Assembly: GCF_026420865.1 (NCBI RefSeq)
Contig: NZ_JAPCWC010000008.1
Location: 1-64,000, forward strand
DNA: 64,000 nt
Origin: Novosphingobium clariflavum
Lineage (GTDB): Bacteria > Pseudomonadota > Alphaproteobacteria > Sphingomonadales > Sphingomonadaceae
Reading direction: 5' to 3'
Shown: positions 14,921 to 24,032 of the stretch, piece by piece
How the letters are laid out: the number at the start of each line of letters is the position of its first letter
Numbering within the stretch: position 1 is the first letter of the stretch
Position numbers and translations under genes: made by a program
Notes under the pieces: model-generated
What the model was told of the DNA's origin: nothing
Databases searched by the model: none
What the model saw: the letters and a program-made list of their open reading frames with translations, nothing else

Positions 14921-14936
14921 GGTTGCGGGGGCAACC
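14921..14936. promoter_or_regulatory. GGTTGC/GCAACC hairpin upstream of terS (possible packaging site)
   Basis: GGTTGC (14921-14926) and GCAACC (14931-14936) face each other across GGGG. The same hexamers are clustered inside the terS gene (15134-15196). The region upstream of the small terminase gene is where cos lies in lambda-type phages. Terminase recognition is inferred. Confidence 0.4.
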
Positions 14937-14954
14937 TGATCCTCACGGGGCGCT

Positions 14955-15602
14955 ATGACGACGGTATCGCTGACCGCTTACGCCGCCATGCACGGCGCAA
15001 GCCGCCAAGCTGCGGCGAAGTGGAAATCCCGCGGCGTTCTGGTCTTTTCCGGAGAGAGCATCGACATTGCAGCATCCGATGAGAGGATGCGTAAGGCTGG
15101 CCTAGGCCGGTTCAAGGACGGGGCGCAGACGGCGCAACCGACACCCGCAACCGCAACCCGCAACCGCAACCCGGTTGCGTCTGAGGTTGCGGTTGCGGTT
15201 GACGAGGTGGTCGACGACCTGCGCGCCGCCGCTGACGGTGGAGAGATCGACGAAGACATCGCCGGCGGCTTCATCGAGCAGCTGCTCGCCGGCCAGTTCA
15301 GAACCAAGGTTCAGGCCAGCGCGATCAAGGAAAACGCGCTCGCGCTGAAGCATCTCCTCGTGGCCCAAAAGGAGGCCAGCAAGCTTATCGAGATCGAGGT
15401 CGCAGAGTCGGTCATCTTCGAAGACCGGCGCGCGGCGCGCGATGCCTGGATGGCATGGCCCGGCCGCTTCGCTCCGCTGCTGGCCGCAGACCTCGACATC
15501 GATAGCGCCAAGCTCACGGAAGCGCTGAAGCCGTATGTCCATCAGCAGCTCGACGAGCTCGGCGAGCCGCTGCTCGACTTCACCGGAGACGGAGAAGGCT
15601 GA
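14955..15602 (+). CDS. Terminase small subunit (Nu1-like)
   Basis: A 215-aa protein that would recognise phage DNA for packaging. The N-terminus (VSLTAYAAMHGASRQAAAKW) is a winged-helix-like DNA-binding domain as in lambda Nu1, followed by an Asn/Arg/Thr-rich linker encoded by GCAACC repeats and a helical C-terminus ('IEQLLAGQFRTKVQASAIKE') for oligomerisation and binding to the large subunit. It directly precedes the large subunit and overlaps it by 68 bases. Confidence 0.8.
   Translation: MTTVSLTAYAAMHGASRQAAAKWKSRGVLVFSGESIDIAASDERMRKAGLGRFKDGAQTAQPTPATATRNRNPVASEVAVAVDEVVDDLRAAADGGEIDEDIAGGFIEQLLAGQFRTKVQASAIKENALALKHLLVAQKEASKLIEIEVAESVIFEDRRAARDAWMAWPGRFAPLLAADLDIDSAKLTEALKPYVHQQLDELGEPLLDFTGDGEG
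15134..15196. repeat. GCAACC/GGTTGC hexamer cluster inside terS
   Basis: GCAACC occurs at 15134, 15147, 15153, 15160 and 15166 and the complement GGTTGC at 15173, 15185 and 15191. The two blocks could pair into a long hairpin. Repeated terminase-binding motifs in or beside terS are typical of packaging sites; this is a candidate. Confidence 0.5.
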
Positions 15603-17673
15603 ACGGCTGCGCCGGGCAGCGCGCCGAGGCTGGACGCCGCCTCCCCGCATCAGTCTGCCAGAGTGGGCGGACCGCTTCCGCGTCCTGGCGCGCGAAGCCG
15701 GCAGCACATCGGGTAAATACCGAACTGGGCGCGTGGAAATTGCGCGCGGACCGATGCTCGCAGCCACCGAGCCCGGGGTTCGTAAGATTTCGGCGATGGT
15801 CGCCACGCAGCTGCTGAAGACCACGCTGATCGAGAACATCGTGGGCTTTCATGTCCACCTCGATCCCTGCCCCATGCTGATCGTGCAGCCAAAGGATGCG
15901 GCAGCAGAGCAGTTTTCGAAGGAACGCGTAGGACCATTCATCAAAGCCACGCCGGCTCTCCGCAAGCTGGTAGGCCAGACCAAAAGCCGCGATGCCGGCG
16001 ACACGATCGACTACAAGGCCTTTCCCGGTGGCTTCCTGGGCATCGTCGGCGCCGGCAGTCCGGACAACCTTGCACGCCGCCCCGTCCGCATCGTGCTTTG
16101 CGACGAGGTCGACAAATACCTTCCGCTGAAGGAGGGCGATCCCCTCGCGATCGTCGAGGAACGTCAGGCCACCTTTGATTCGAACTCGCTCAACGTTGCG
16201 GTCTGCTCGCCGACCGTTACCGGCGAGAGCAAGATCGAGGTTCGCTACCTTGCTTCGGACCAGCGCCGCGCTTCGGTCGAATGTCCGGAGTGCGGGCACC
16301 GTCAGTTCCCCGACTTTTTCACCCACGTTCACTGGGACAAGGGCGCTGACGACAACTCACACCGGCCGGAAACGGCGCGGGTCTACTGCGAGAAGTGCGG
16401 CGTTGGCTGGACTGAAGGGCAACGCCTCCGCGCGTTGACAACGATCCGCTGGCACCAAACGCGGCCGTTCCAATGCTGCGACCAGTGGCAGGTGCCGCAA
16501 GAGGCCTACACAGCTGCCGTAACCGAAGGGCATCCGGATCCGCTCGGCCTGGTCTGGGATTGGTGGGAAAGCCCCCGCCACGCGGTTTATCGGGCCCGAT
16601 GCCGCGAATGTGGCGACTGGGCAGTTTCGAACGAGCACGCGGGCTTCCAGGCCGGCAAACTGTTCAGTCCTTGGGCAAACGATGCCCCGCCGCGCCAAGC
16701 GGCAAAATGGCTGGCAGCGACCGACGAGGACGGAAAGCAGACCTTTTACAACACGCAGCTTGCGCGGACCTACCGGCAGAACGTCGGCAAGGCCATGAAC
16801 CCGGATACGCTCACTGCAAGGCGCGAGATCTGGGCCGCTCAGGTTCCCGACGGCGTTGCCGTCATCACCTGCGGCATCGACGTCCAGGACTACCGTGTAG
16901 AGCTTGAAACCGTCGGTTGGGGGCGCGACGAGGAAAGCTGGTCGATCGACTACGAGATCTTCGACGGCGAGTTCGACGATCCTCGGCTCCAGGCCCGCCT
17001 GGACGAGTACCTGCAGAAGAAGTTCTACCGTGCTGACGGTCGCCCTTTCGCGATCCATGCAGCGTGCATCGATACCGGCGGCCACCATACCAACGCCGTC
17101 TACGAATTCGCAAAAGCTCGCCTGGGCCGCTTCATCTGGGGCGTAAAAGGCGAGAGCGCGCGAACAGGACAGCGTAACCCGGTCTGGCCTACCAAGCGGC
17201 CATCGTCCCGGAGCAAAAAGACCTACCGGCCGATCATCGTCGGCGTGAACGCGGCAAAGGACACGATCCGCAACTATCTCGGCAAGGACCAACCCGGGCC
17301 GGGGTACATGCATTTCAACGTCGATCGAGATGCGATCTACTTCGCCCAGCTGACAGCCGAACAGATCGTCCTGAAAGTCATCGGCGGCCAGAAGTTCCGG
17401 ATCTGGGAACTTCCAGGCGGCCGCGCGAACGAAGCGCTCGACTGTCGTGTCTACGCCTACGCGGCACTGCACGGCCTGATGCACCGCAATTTCAAGCTGA
17501 ACCGCGAGGCTGATCGGGTCGGCGCAACCGTCGAGGGTCAGACCATCTTGCCGCCGCCGGACACGCCGGCCGTCGCCACGAACACCGAAGCCACCGGCCC
17601 AACAATCACCGCTGCCCCAGCAGAGCGGCCGAAGAAGCGATCACTGGGCGCGATGCTTGCCCGAGGAGCATAG
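15535..17673 (+). CDS. Terminase large subunit (lambda gpA-like)
   Basis: A 712-aa ATPase-nuclease that pumps DNA into the capsid and cuts it. The ATPase part includes 'MVATQLLKTTLIENI' at the position of the gpA Walker A, and Walker B 'IVLCDEVDKY'. A zinc ribbon (CPECGH...CEKCG) follows, then the RNase H-like nuclease domain ('VITCGIDVQDYRVELETVGW', 'AACIDTGGHHTNAVYEF'). Length fits gpA (about 640 aa) with a longer tail. The start lies inside terS; no alternative start codon is visible nearby in frame. Confidence 0.95.
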   Translation: MSISSSTSSASRCSTSPETEKAERLRRAARRGWTPPPRISLPEWADRFRVLAREAGSTSGKYRTGRVEIARGPMLAATEPGVRKISAMVATQLLKTTLIENIVGFHVHLDPCPMLIVQPKDAAAEQFSKERVGPFIKATPALRKLVGQTKSRDAGDTIDYKAFPGGFLGIVGAGSPDNLARRPVRIVLCDEVDKYLPLKEGDPLAIVEERQATFDSNSLNVAVCSPTVTGESKIEVRYLASDQRRASVECPECGHRQFPDFFTHVHWDKGADDNSHRPETARVYCEKCGVGWTEGQRLRALTTIRWHQTRPFQCCDQWQVPQEAYTAAVTEGHPDPLGLVWDWWESPRHAVYRARCRECGDWAVSNEHAGFQAGKLFSPWANDAPPRQAAKWLAATDEDGKQTFYNTQLARTYRQNVGKAMNPDTLTARREIWAAQVPDGVAVITCGIDVQDYRVELETVGWGRDEESWSIDYEIFDGEFDDPRLQARLDEYLQKKFYRADGRPFAIHAACIDTGGHHTNAVYEFAKARLGRFIWGVKGESARTGQRNPVWPTKRPSSRSKKTYRPIIVGVNAAKDTIRNYLGKDQPGPGYMHFNVDRDAIYFAQLTAEQIVLKVIGGQKFRIWELPGGRANEALDCRVYAYAALHGLMHRNFKLNREADRVGATVEGQTILPPPDTPAVATNTEATGPTITAAPAERPKKRSLGAMLARGA

Positions 17674-17674
17674 A

Positions 17675-17917
17675 ATGAGCGTATTTGCGGGCATGCCGCG
17701 CGAGCAGCTGCAAGCCGCTCTCACCGCCGCGCAGCAGGCGCTGATCGAGCTTCAGACCGGCAAGGCCTTCGCCTCCGTCTCGTACTCGCAGGGCGACGGC
17801 GCGAAGGCAGTGACCAGGCGCGTTACTACCGTGGCCGAATGCACGGCCCTCATCGCCCAGCTGCAATCGGCCCTCGGCATGCGCCAACGCCGACGCGCCT
17901 TCAGGTTTGTCTTCTGA
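17675..17917 (+). CDS. Head-tail joining protein (gpW family)
   Basis: An 80-aa protein matching gpW: 'LQAALTAAQQALIELQTG' helix, a 'FASVSYSQGDGAKAVTRRV' hairpin and a 'ECTALIAQLQSALG' helix, ending in RRRAFRFVF. gpW sits between portal and tail. It lies between terminase and portal as in lambda. The next ATG shares one base with its stop. Confidence 0.9.
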   Translation: MSVFAGMPREQLQAALTAAQQALIELQTGKAFASVSYSQGDGAKAVTRRVTTVAECTALIAQLQSALGMRQRRRAFRFVF

Positions 17918-19569
17918 TGGAGGCTCCTGTGAGGATCCTCGATGCGCAGGGGAACCCGATGGCGCCTGCCCGCCGGCCGGCCATGGGTCTCGCCGGCGGC
18001 GGCCGCAGCGTACCCTACGACGCGGCAGATCTGCTCGGTTCCCATACCCGGGAGTGGCAGCCCTATCTGTGGTCGCCGGATGGCGAGCTCAATCCGTGGC
18101 GCGACACCATCGTCGCCCGCATGCGCGACCTGGTGCGAAACGATGGCTGGGCATCCGGCGCGGTAACCCGCATCTTGGACAATGCCGTCGGCGCCAACTT
18201 CCGGCCGATCGCAAAGCCAGACTATCGCGCGCTCGCCATTCTGACGGGCATCAAGGGCTTCGACGAACAGTGGGCCTATGAATACTCGAAAGCGCTCGAT
18301 GCCAGCTACCGCACCTGGGCGAACAGCCGGGGCCGGTGGTGCGATGTTCAGCGGCGGCAGTCGGCATCGCAGCTTTTCAGGCTCGGCTTCCGTCACAAGC
18401 TGATCGACGGCGACGCGCTGGCGATGCTCCAGTGGCGACCGGAGCGTCTCGGCCGCGGTCGAGCGCGCTACGCCACCGCGCTGCAGATGATCGATCCGGA
18501 TCGGCTGTCCAACCCGAACTACAAGTTCGACGATCAGCTGATGCGCGGCGGCTGCGAAGTCGACGACGATGGCGTTACCGTTGGCTACCACGTGCGCCGG
18601 GCTCATCAGGGGGATTGGTTCTCGGCGGCAGACAGTCTGCGTTGGGACCGCATCGAGCGTGAGACCGAGTGGGGCCGCCCCGTCATGGTCCACGATTTCG
18701 ACACGGAACGCTCCAACCAGCACCGTGGCGGCGTAGGGATCCTCGGCCCCGTCATGACCCGCCTGAAGATGCTCTACCGCTACGATATCGCGGAGCTGGA
18801 TTCGGCGATCCTCAATGCAATTCTCGGGGCTTGGCTTGAAAGCCCCTTTGACCAGGAGTTCGCTCAGGAAGCGCTGGAAGGTGGCGACAAAATTGGCGCG
18901 TACCAAGACGCACGTCTGGACTATCACGAACAGGCGAATATCCGCGTTCCTGGCACCGGCTCGATCCTTCCCAAGCTGTTCCCGGGCGAAGGCATCAAAA
19001 CACTTGATGCCAAACGGCCCTCAACCAACTTCGCCACTTTCGAAAAAGCGGTGCTTCGCAACGTAGCGTCGGCCGCCGGCATGTCCGCGCAGCAGGTCAG
19101 CAATGACTGGAGCGACGTGAACTATAGTTCGGCGCGCGGTGCCATGCTCGAGTTCTGGAAAACGATGACCCGCCGGCGCGACGATTTCGCCGCCGGCTTC
19201 TGCCAGCCCATTTTCGGCGCAGTCGTCGAGGAAGCGCACGAGGTCGACGATCTCCCCCTGCCCGCAGGCGCGCCGGAATTCCTCGAACATCCCGAGGCCT
19301 ATTCCCGAGCCAAGTGGATCGGTCCCGGCCGAGGCTGGATCGATCCGGTGAATGAGGTGAAGGGCGCCATCCTCGGCATGGATGCCGCCGTCATGGATTA
19401 CGACGAGATCTGCGCCGAGCAAGGCGTTGACGGCGACGACATGATCCTCGCGCGCAAGAACACCATCCGCCGGTTCAAGGAAGCCGGGCTCGAGCCGCCC
19501 AGCTGGGCCGGCATGGGCCTCAACGACGTCCCGGCCAACAAGACGATCGAGGATCCGTCCCCGCAATGA
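17917..19569 (+). CDS. Portal protein (lambda gpB-like)
   Basis: A 550-aa portal protein that forms the DNA entry vertex. Recognisable blocks are 'LVRNDGWASGAVTRILDNAVGANFRPI', the 'QLFRLGFRHKLIDGDALAMLQW' core and 'MSAQQVSNDWSDVNYSSARGAMLEFWKTM', all typical of the lambda-type portal family. The start was set at the ATG overlapping the gpW stop (TGATG). A Pro/Gly-rich N-terminus is normal for the family. Confidence 0.95.
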   Translation: MEAPVRILDAQGNPMAPARRPAMGLAGGGRSVPYDAADLLGSHTREWQPYLWSPDGELNPWRDTIVARMRDLVRNDGWASGAVTRILDNAVGANFRPIAKPDYRALAILTGIKGFDEQWAYEYSKALDASYRTWANSRGRWCDVQRRQSASQLFRLGFRHKLIDGDALAMLQWRPERLGRGRARYATALQMIDPDRLSNPNYKFDDQLMRGGCEVDDDGVTVGYHVRRAHQGDWFSAADSLRWDRIERETEWGRPVMVHDFDTERSNQHRGGVGILGPVMTRLKMLYRYDIAELDSAILNAILGAWLESPFDQEFAQEALEGGDKIGAYQDARLDYHEQANIRVPGTGSILPKLFPGEGIKTLDAKRPSTNFATFEKAVLRNVASAAGMSAQQVSNDWSDVNYSSARGAMLEFWKTMTRRRDDFAAGFCQPIFGAVVEEAHEVDDLPLPAGAPEFLEHPEAYSRAKWIGPGRGWIDPVNEVKGAILGMDAAVMDYDEICAEQGVDGDDMILARKNTIRRFKEAGLEPPSWAGMGLNDVPANKTIEDPSPQ

Positions 19570-20456
19570 CCCGCTTCGCCAACCTCGCCACCCGTCTGTT
19601 CAACACGCCGCTCGCCATCCACCCTCGCAAGGCCGAGGTTGTGATGGCGGGTCTGGCCGAGCGCCTCGGCATCACCAGTATCGCCCACCTCGACGGCGCG
19701 CCGGTGCGGCCGCAAGCGTGGTTCGACGACGATGATGATTTCTTCACCGGCGGCCGCGAAACGCGTGCAGACCCGGGCTATGACGTCTTCAACGGCGTTG
19801 CCGTGCTGCCGGTTTCAGGCACGCTGGTCCACAAACTGGGCTCGCTCCGCCCATGGTCGGGCATGACCGGCTATGACGGCATTCGCCAGGCGTTCCTTAC
19901 AGCGCACGATGATCCGGACGTTTCGGCGATCGCCTGTGTCTATGATTCCGGTGGCGGTGAAGTCGCAGGATGCGCCGACCTCTTCGAAACCATGCTCGAC
20001 ATGCGTGGCAACAAGCCCTGCTGGTCGATCCTGTCTGAAAGTGCCTATTCGGCTGCCTACTGGCTTGCCTCGACCGCGGACAAGGTCATCGTGCCCCGCA
20101 CCGGCGGTACCGGCTCGATCGGTGTGATCTGCATGCACGTCGACTGGTCCGAAGCGCTTTCGAAGGCCGGTATGAAGGTCACCTTCATCACGCCGGAGTG
20201 GGCCGAACGCAAAGCCGACGGGCACGCTGAGATCCCACTCAGCGCCGAAGCCCTGGCCAACTTCCAGGCGGAGATATCCGCCATGGGCGAGATATTCGCG
20301 GACTCGATTGCACGTGCCCGCGATCTCACAACAGACAAGGTCAAGGCCCTGAAGGCCGGGACTTTCATGGGCGCACTCGGCGTCACCCACGGCCTGGCCG
20401 ATGCGGTGATGGCGCCCGAGCAGGCCTTCGCAGCCCTGCTGGCCGAGGCCGCCTGA
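19566..20456 (+). CDS. Prohead protease, S49 family (gpC-like)
   Basis: A 296-aa S49 serine peptidase that matures the procapsid. It contains the 'YDSGGGEVAGCADLFETM' block, the nucleophile region 'SESAYSAAYWLAS' (Ser at about residue 162) and the following 'GTGSIGVICMHVDWSEAL...GMKVTFI' containing candidate catalytic Lys residues. The ATG overlaps the portal stop (ATGA). A separate acidic scaffold gene follows, as C/Nu3 in lambda. Confidence 0.94.
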   Translation: MTRFANLATRLFNTPLAIHPRKAEVVMAGLAERLGITSIAHLDGAPVRPQAWFDDDDDFFTGGRETRADPGYDVFNGVAVLPVSGTLVHKLGSLRPWSGMTGYDGIRQAFLTAHDDPDVSAIACVYDSGGGEVAGCADLFETMLDMRGNKPCWSILSESAYSAAYWLASTADKVIVPRTGGTGSIGVICMHVDWSEALSKAGMKVTFITPEWAERKADGHAEIPLSAEALANFQAEISAMGEIFADSIARARDLTTDKVKALKAGTFMGALGVTHGLADAVMAPEQAFAALLAEAA

Positions 20457-20482
20457 CCACCAGTACTTACCGGAGACACCCG

Positions 20483-21094
20483 ATGTCGAAGAAAACCCTG
20501 GCGACGGGAACGTCCCCGTTCGCCCACCTGCTTTCCGGCTTCCGCGGCGCCAAGCGCGCGGAGGACGATGAACCCGAAATCCCCGGGGGCGAAGAGACCG
20601 AAGAGGAACGCGAAGCCTCGGAAGACGACGAGCAGCCCGACGACGAGGCCAAGAAGGCCCGTCGTGCCCGCAAGGCCAAGCGCGCTGAAGACGATGACGA
20701 AGATCAGGATCCCGAAGCCGACGACGGCGACGAGGACGAGATCGGCGCCGAGGAAGACATGGACGAGGACGAGCGCAAGGCATTCCGTCAGGGCGTTGCC
20801 CTCGGCCGTGCGCGCGAGAATTCGCGATGCGCCCGCATCTTCGGCCATCAGGGCGCCGGCCCGCGTCCGGATCTCGCTGCCACCCTCGCCTTCGGCACCC
20901 GCAACAGCAGCGCTGAAGCGGGCCGCATCCTCGGCACCGTGGGCGAAGGCAAGCAGCCACGCGGCTCCGGCCTCGATGCCCGCATGAACGCCCGCCGCGA
21001 GGCACGCCCCGGCGCCGACGTGTCTTCGTCGACGTCCTCCAAGCCCAATTTCGGCGAGCGCGTTGCCGCGGCCGTGAAGAAGGCCGGCCGCTAA
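20483..21094 (+). CDS. Head scaffolding protein
   Basis: A 203-aa, extremely charged protein (long Asp/Glu blocks alternating with Lys/Arg, residues 28-100). In lambda the scaffold Nu3 is the C-terminal part of the protease gene; here it is a separate gene directly after it, and 'DEDERKAFRQGVALGRARENSRCA' resembles the C-terminal region of such scaffold proteins. Expected to guide capsid assembly and be removed on maturation. Confidence 0.72.
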   Translation: MSKKTLATGTSPFAHLLSGFRGAKRAEDDEPEIPGGEETEEEREASEDDEQPDDEAKKARRARKAKRAEDDDEDQDPEADDGDEDEIGAEEDMDEDERKAFRQGVALGRARENSRCARIFGHQGAGPRPDLAATLAFGTRNSSAEAGRILGTVGEGKQPRGSGLDARMNARREARPGADVSSSTSSKPNFGERVAAAVKKAGR

Positions 21095-21118
21095 GGCTGG
21101 CCCCTCAGGAGTAACACC

Positions 21119-21535
21119 ATGGTCACCCCCACCAACTACGGGAACAACCCGTTCCAGCCCGGCATGCAGCAGGACGTGTTCGTCCCCGACCAGCTGATCG
21201 CTGGCGATCTGAAGGTCGTTACCAAGACCGGGACGATCGCGGCCGGCGCCGGCGTGCTGAAGCGCGGTACCGTGCTCGGCCAGATCTCGTCCGACGGCAC
21301 CTACAAGACTGCCCTGCTGGCCTCGAGCGATGGCTCGCAGACGCCGGTAGTCATTCTTGCCGACGACGTTGACGCCAGCGGCGCTGCCGTCCTGGCCGGC
21401 CTCTATCAGATGGGCGAATTCAACGGCAATGCGGTCACCCTGGGCACGGGCATCACCCTTGCCGCCGCAACGGCCGCGCTCGAACTGAAGAACATCTATC
21501 TGAAGACTTCGGTCTCGGCCGCCGACCCGACCTGA
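21119..21535 (+). CDS. Head decoration protein (gpD-like)
   Basis: A 138-aa capsid decoration protein. It begins with 'NYGNNPFQPGMQQDVFVPDQLIAGDLKVVT', then 'GVLKRGTVLGQI' and 'VVILADDVDASGAAVLAGLYQMGEF', which match the bacteriophage-lambda head decoration family (HDPD). It trimerises on the capsid surface. A terminator follows, before the major capsid gene. Confidence 0.93.
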   Translation: MVTPTNYGNNPFQPGMQQDVFVPDQLIAGDLKVVTKTGTIAAGAGVLKRGTVLGQISSDGTYKTALLASSDGSQTPVVILADDVDASGAAVLAGLYQMGEFNGNAVTLGTGITLAAATAALELKNIYLKTSVSAADPT

Positions 21536-21562
21536 TCGGGCCTTTCATCCCAACACCATTGT

Positions 21563-21585
21563 AGGGCGCCTCCGGGCGCCCTTTT
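21563..21585 (+). terminator. Hairpin terminator between decoration and capsid genes
   Basis: AGGGCGCC and GGCGCCCT pair around a TCCG loop and are followed by TTT. Placement between gpD and gpE suggests partial termination or mRNA stabilisation that tunes levels. Confidence 0.65.
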
Positions 21586-21603
21586 CTATTTCAGGAGGGC
21601 TGA

Positions 21604-22656
21604 ATGGCCGACTCTCTCTCGTATACGACCGCGGAAATCGTCCAGGTCGTTCCCAACCTCAAGGTTGCGCAGAACTTTCTGCTCGACCGCTTCTTCCCCA
21701 ATCTCGTCGAATTCGACACCGAGGAAGTCGCGATCGACGTCGATGTCGGTCTGCGCCGCATGTCTCCGTTTTGCTCTCCCCTGGTCGAAGGCAAGCTGGT
21801 CGAACAGCGTCGCTACCAGACCAACAAGTTCAAGCCGGCCTACATCAAGGACAAGCGCGCACCGGATCTTCGCAAGCCGGTCCGTCGCCAGATCGGTGAA
21901 CGCATCGGCGGCGAGCTCTCCGGCGAAGAGCGCATGATGGCAAATCTCAACTTCGAGATGAGCGATCAGGTCGACATGGTGAACCGCCGCCTCGAGTGGA
22001 TGGCCGCCAGCGCCCTCACCTCCGGCACCATCACGATTTCGGGCGATGGCTTCCCCACCACCGTCATCGACTTCGGCCGCGCATCCATTCTGACCGTCGC
22101 ACTCACCGGCGCCGCGCGCTGGGGCCAGACCCTGAACCCCGCCGGCCGTGACACGAACATCGTCGGCCAGATCGACGGTTGGGCTGCCGCGATCCTGAAA
22201 TCGTCGGGCGCTGTGGTCACGGACCTCGTGTTCACCACCACGCCCTGGTCGAAGTTCACCATGGCGGAAGGTGTCCAGGGCGCGATCTACTACCCTGCCC
22301 TTGCCAGCCAGGGTAACGAGATCAACCCGGGCTCGCAGGTCAAGGCCGGCGCCGTCTACAAAGGCCGCTGGGGCCAGTATGACCTCTGGGTCTACAACGA
22401 CTGGTACATCGACGCGAACGGCGTTGAGCAGCCGATGCTTGCCGACGGTACCGTCATCATGTCGGGTGGCGATGCCCTTATGGGCACCCGCGCCTTCGGC
22501 ATGATCATCGATCCGCGCTTTGCCTATGGTGCCATGGCTTACGCGCCGAAGACCTGGATCCAGGAAGATCCCGCACAGCAGATGCTGATGATGCAGTCGG
22601 CTCCGATCGTCATCCCGAGCCGCGTCAACGCCTGCCTTTGCGCAACCGTGCTCTGA
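21604..22656 (+). CDS. Major capsid protein (gpE-like)
   Basis: A 350-aa HK97-fold major capsid protein of the lambda gpE family: 'QVVPNLKVAQNFLLDRFFPN', 'EVAIDVDVGLRRMSPFCSPLVEG', 'FKPAYIKDKRAPD' and 'ERMMANLNFEMSDQVDMVNRR'. The length equals lambda E (341 aa) closely. GGAGGG is immediately upstream. It lies in the expected place after gpD. Confidence 0.96.
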   Translation: MADSLSYTTAEIVQVVPNLKVAQNFLLDRFFPNLVEFDTEEVAIDVDVGLRRMSPFCSPLVEGKLVEQRRYQTNKFKPAYIKDKRAPDLRKPVRRQIGERIGGELSGEERMMANLNFEMSDQVDMVNRRLEWMAASALTSGTITISGDGFPTTVIDFGRASILTVALTGAARWGQTLNPAGRDTNIVGQIDGWAAAILKSSGAVVTDLVFTTTPWSKFTMAEGVQGAIYYPALASQGNEINPGSQVKAGAVYKGRWGQYDLWVYNDWYIDANGVEQPMLADGTVIMSGGDALMGTRAFGMIIDPRFAYGAMAYAPKTWIQEDPAQQMLMMQSAPIVIPSRVNACLCATVL

Positions 22657-22697
22657 GCCCGGCCCACCACCTCCCTCGCATCTGAAGGAACACCACT

Positions 22698-22958
22698 ATG
22701 GCAACTGCCAAGAGCACTTCCGCGACCTCGGAAGACGATACCGCCGCCGATACGGCCGAATTCACCGTGGCACCCCGCCGCACCGTCCATATCGACGGTA
22801 AGGATTTCGGCCCGGGCCAGACCGTCTCGCTCGATCCGACCGAAGGCGAATATCTGCGCGCCCGCGGCTTCTTCACCGAGGATGACGGCACCGTTGCGGT
22901 TTCGGCCTCCGGCCCGGCCGTGAATCAGGAAGACGGCGTCCGCAAGGACGAGGCCTGA
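22698..22958 (+). CDS. Small head-region protein
   Basis: An 86-aa acidic protein with a compact middle 'TVHIDGKDFGPGQTVSLDPTEGEYLRARGFF' that resembles small proteins following gpE in lambda-type heads (position of gpFI). Unknown exact role; possibly packaging or head completion. Confidence 0.6.
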   Translation: MATAKSTSATSEDDTAADTAEFTVAPRRTVHIDGKDFGPGQTVSLDPTEGEYLRARGFFTEDDGTVAVSASGPAVNQEDGVRKDEA

Positions 22959-22961
22959 TCC

Positions 22962-23288
22962 GTGTCGATCGACTGGGATGACCTTGTCCTCGGCCCGGCG
23001 ATGGGCCTCTTCGGAGAAAAGGTCATCTACACACCGCGCGGGGGCGCCCCTGTGACGATCCCCGACGCGGTGTTCGACGAGGAAGCGATCGAGCTTCAGC
23101 TGGACCAGGATGGCCAAACGACCACCCAACGCCGTCCCGTTCTGGGAATTCGCGCAAGCGCCCTGCCCGTCGAGCCGAAACAGGGCGACCGGGTGCAAAT
23201 CGTGAAGACCGGCAAGGTCTACGTGGTGCGCGAGCCCATCCCCGATGGCCACGGCCACGTACACCTCAAGCTGATGGCCACCGCATGA
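22962..23288 (+). CDS. Head-tail joining protein (gpFII-like)
   Basis: A 108-aa protein starting at GTG. 'FGEKVIYTPRGGAPVTI' and 'PKQGDRVQIVKTGKVYVVREPIPDGHGHVHLKL' match the beta-barrel of FII-type attachment proteins, which top the connector and receive the tail. Order after gpE supports this. Its stop overlaps the next start (ATGA). Confidence 0.8.
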   Translation: MSIDWDDLVLGPAMGLFGEKVIYTPRGGAPVTIPDAVFDEEAIELQLDQDGQTTTQRRPVLGIRASALPVEPKQGDRVQIVKTGKVYVVREPIPDGHGHVHLKLMATA

Positions 23289-23827
23289 CAACCTCCCTGG
23301 ACCTCCTCGATCTCGTCCACGCCGCCATTTTGGCTGCCGGTACCGACGCAGATGACCGGATTTACCGACCGGGCGACTGGCCGTCGCAGCAGTCAACAGC
23401 GCCGCAGATCAAACTGCGGTTGCTGAGCGAGAACCGTGCATCGATTTCGCGCAGCGGTGCACCACAGTTCACCACGACTGCAACGATCCGTGCGTTTCTT
23501 GAGCTCCAAGAACCGGCTTCGGAGGATGACGCCGGCGCCGGCATCGCTGAAGCCGCCGTCTGGAAGCTGAAGCGGCAGGCCGAGGTCGCAGTGGTCAACT
23601 CCTATCCGTTGATGCTGCAGATCCAGCAGATCGCCAGCATCCGCGCGCAGTTCGCATTCAAGGCCGAAGCCGCGATGCACCTGGCCATGGTCGTCCTCGA
23701 TCTGGATCTCGAGTTCTACGAAGGCCCCGACAACTTCGCGCCAGTGCTTGCCGAGGATCTCGATGAGATCTCGCTCACCGCCACCAATTACCCGCCCGTC
23801 ACCCTGACCGCGGGGCTCACCGAGTAA
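23285..23827 (+). CDS. Putative tail completion/terminator protein
   Basis: A 180-aa protein. The beginning 'LLDLVHAAILAAGTDADDRIYRPGDWP' and the middle 'TTTATIRAFLELQ...AVWKLKRQAEVAVV' resemble phage tail terminator or completion proteins, which cap the tail tube and connect it to the head. Position between FII and the sheath genes fits. The family assignment is tentative. Confidence 0.55.
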   Translation: MTTSLDLLDLVHAAILAAGTDADDRIYRPGDWPSQQSTAPQIKLRLLSENRASISRSGAPQFTTTATIRAFLELQEPASEDDAGAGIAEAAVWKLKRQAEVAVVNSYPLMLQIQQIASIRAQFAFKAEAAMHLAMVVLDLDLEFYEGPDNFAPVLAEDLDEISLTATNYPPVTLTAGLTE

Positions 23828-23840
23828 ACAGGAGACCGCC

Positions 23841-24026
23841 ATGCGCGTAGTCAGCGTGCCGGGACGACGCATCGTCGACCCGGTGACCCGCCGCGTCGTC
23901 GACGAGCGAGGAATCGTCGTCAATCCCCACGATCCGCACTGGACCCGCCTCATCGATGACGGTGACGTCGCGATCGGCGCCGACGAACCCGTCAGCACCG
24001 CCGATGCCGAGGGCGAGAAGGAGTAA
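23841..24026 (+). CDS. DUF2635-family protein (Mu gp38-like)
   Basis: A 61-aa protein matching DUF2635: 'VVSVPGRRIVDPVTRRVVDERG' then 'DPHWTRLIDDGDVAI'. The family is encoded just before the sheath gene in Mu-like phages. Function unknown, but position is diagnostic for a Mu-type contractile tail module. Confidence 0.85.
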   Translation: MRVVSVPGRRIVDPVTRRVVDERGIVVNPHDPHWTRLIDDGDVAIGADEPVSTADAEGEKE

Positions 24027-24032
24027 GCCCCC

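Noticed and set aside
15137..15210. Repeat array in terS as a replication origin
   Set aside because: Iteron-like hexamers are present, but no Rep protein is adjacent and the location beside the terminase better fits a packaging site.
15580..16332. Long minus-strand frames opposite the large terminase
   Set aside because: High GC content keeps shadow frames open; the plus strand has clear ATPase, zinc-ribbon and nuclease motifs.
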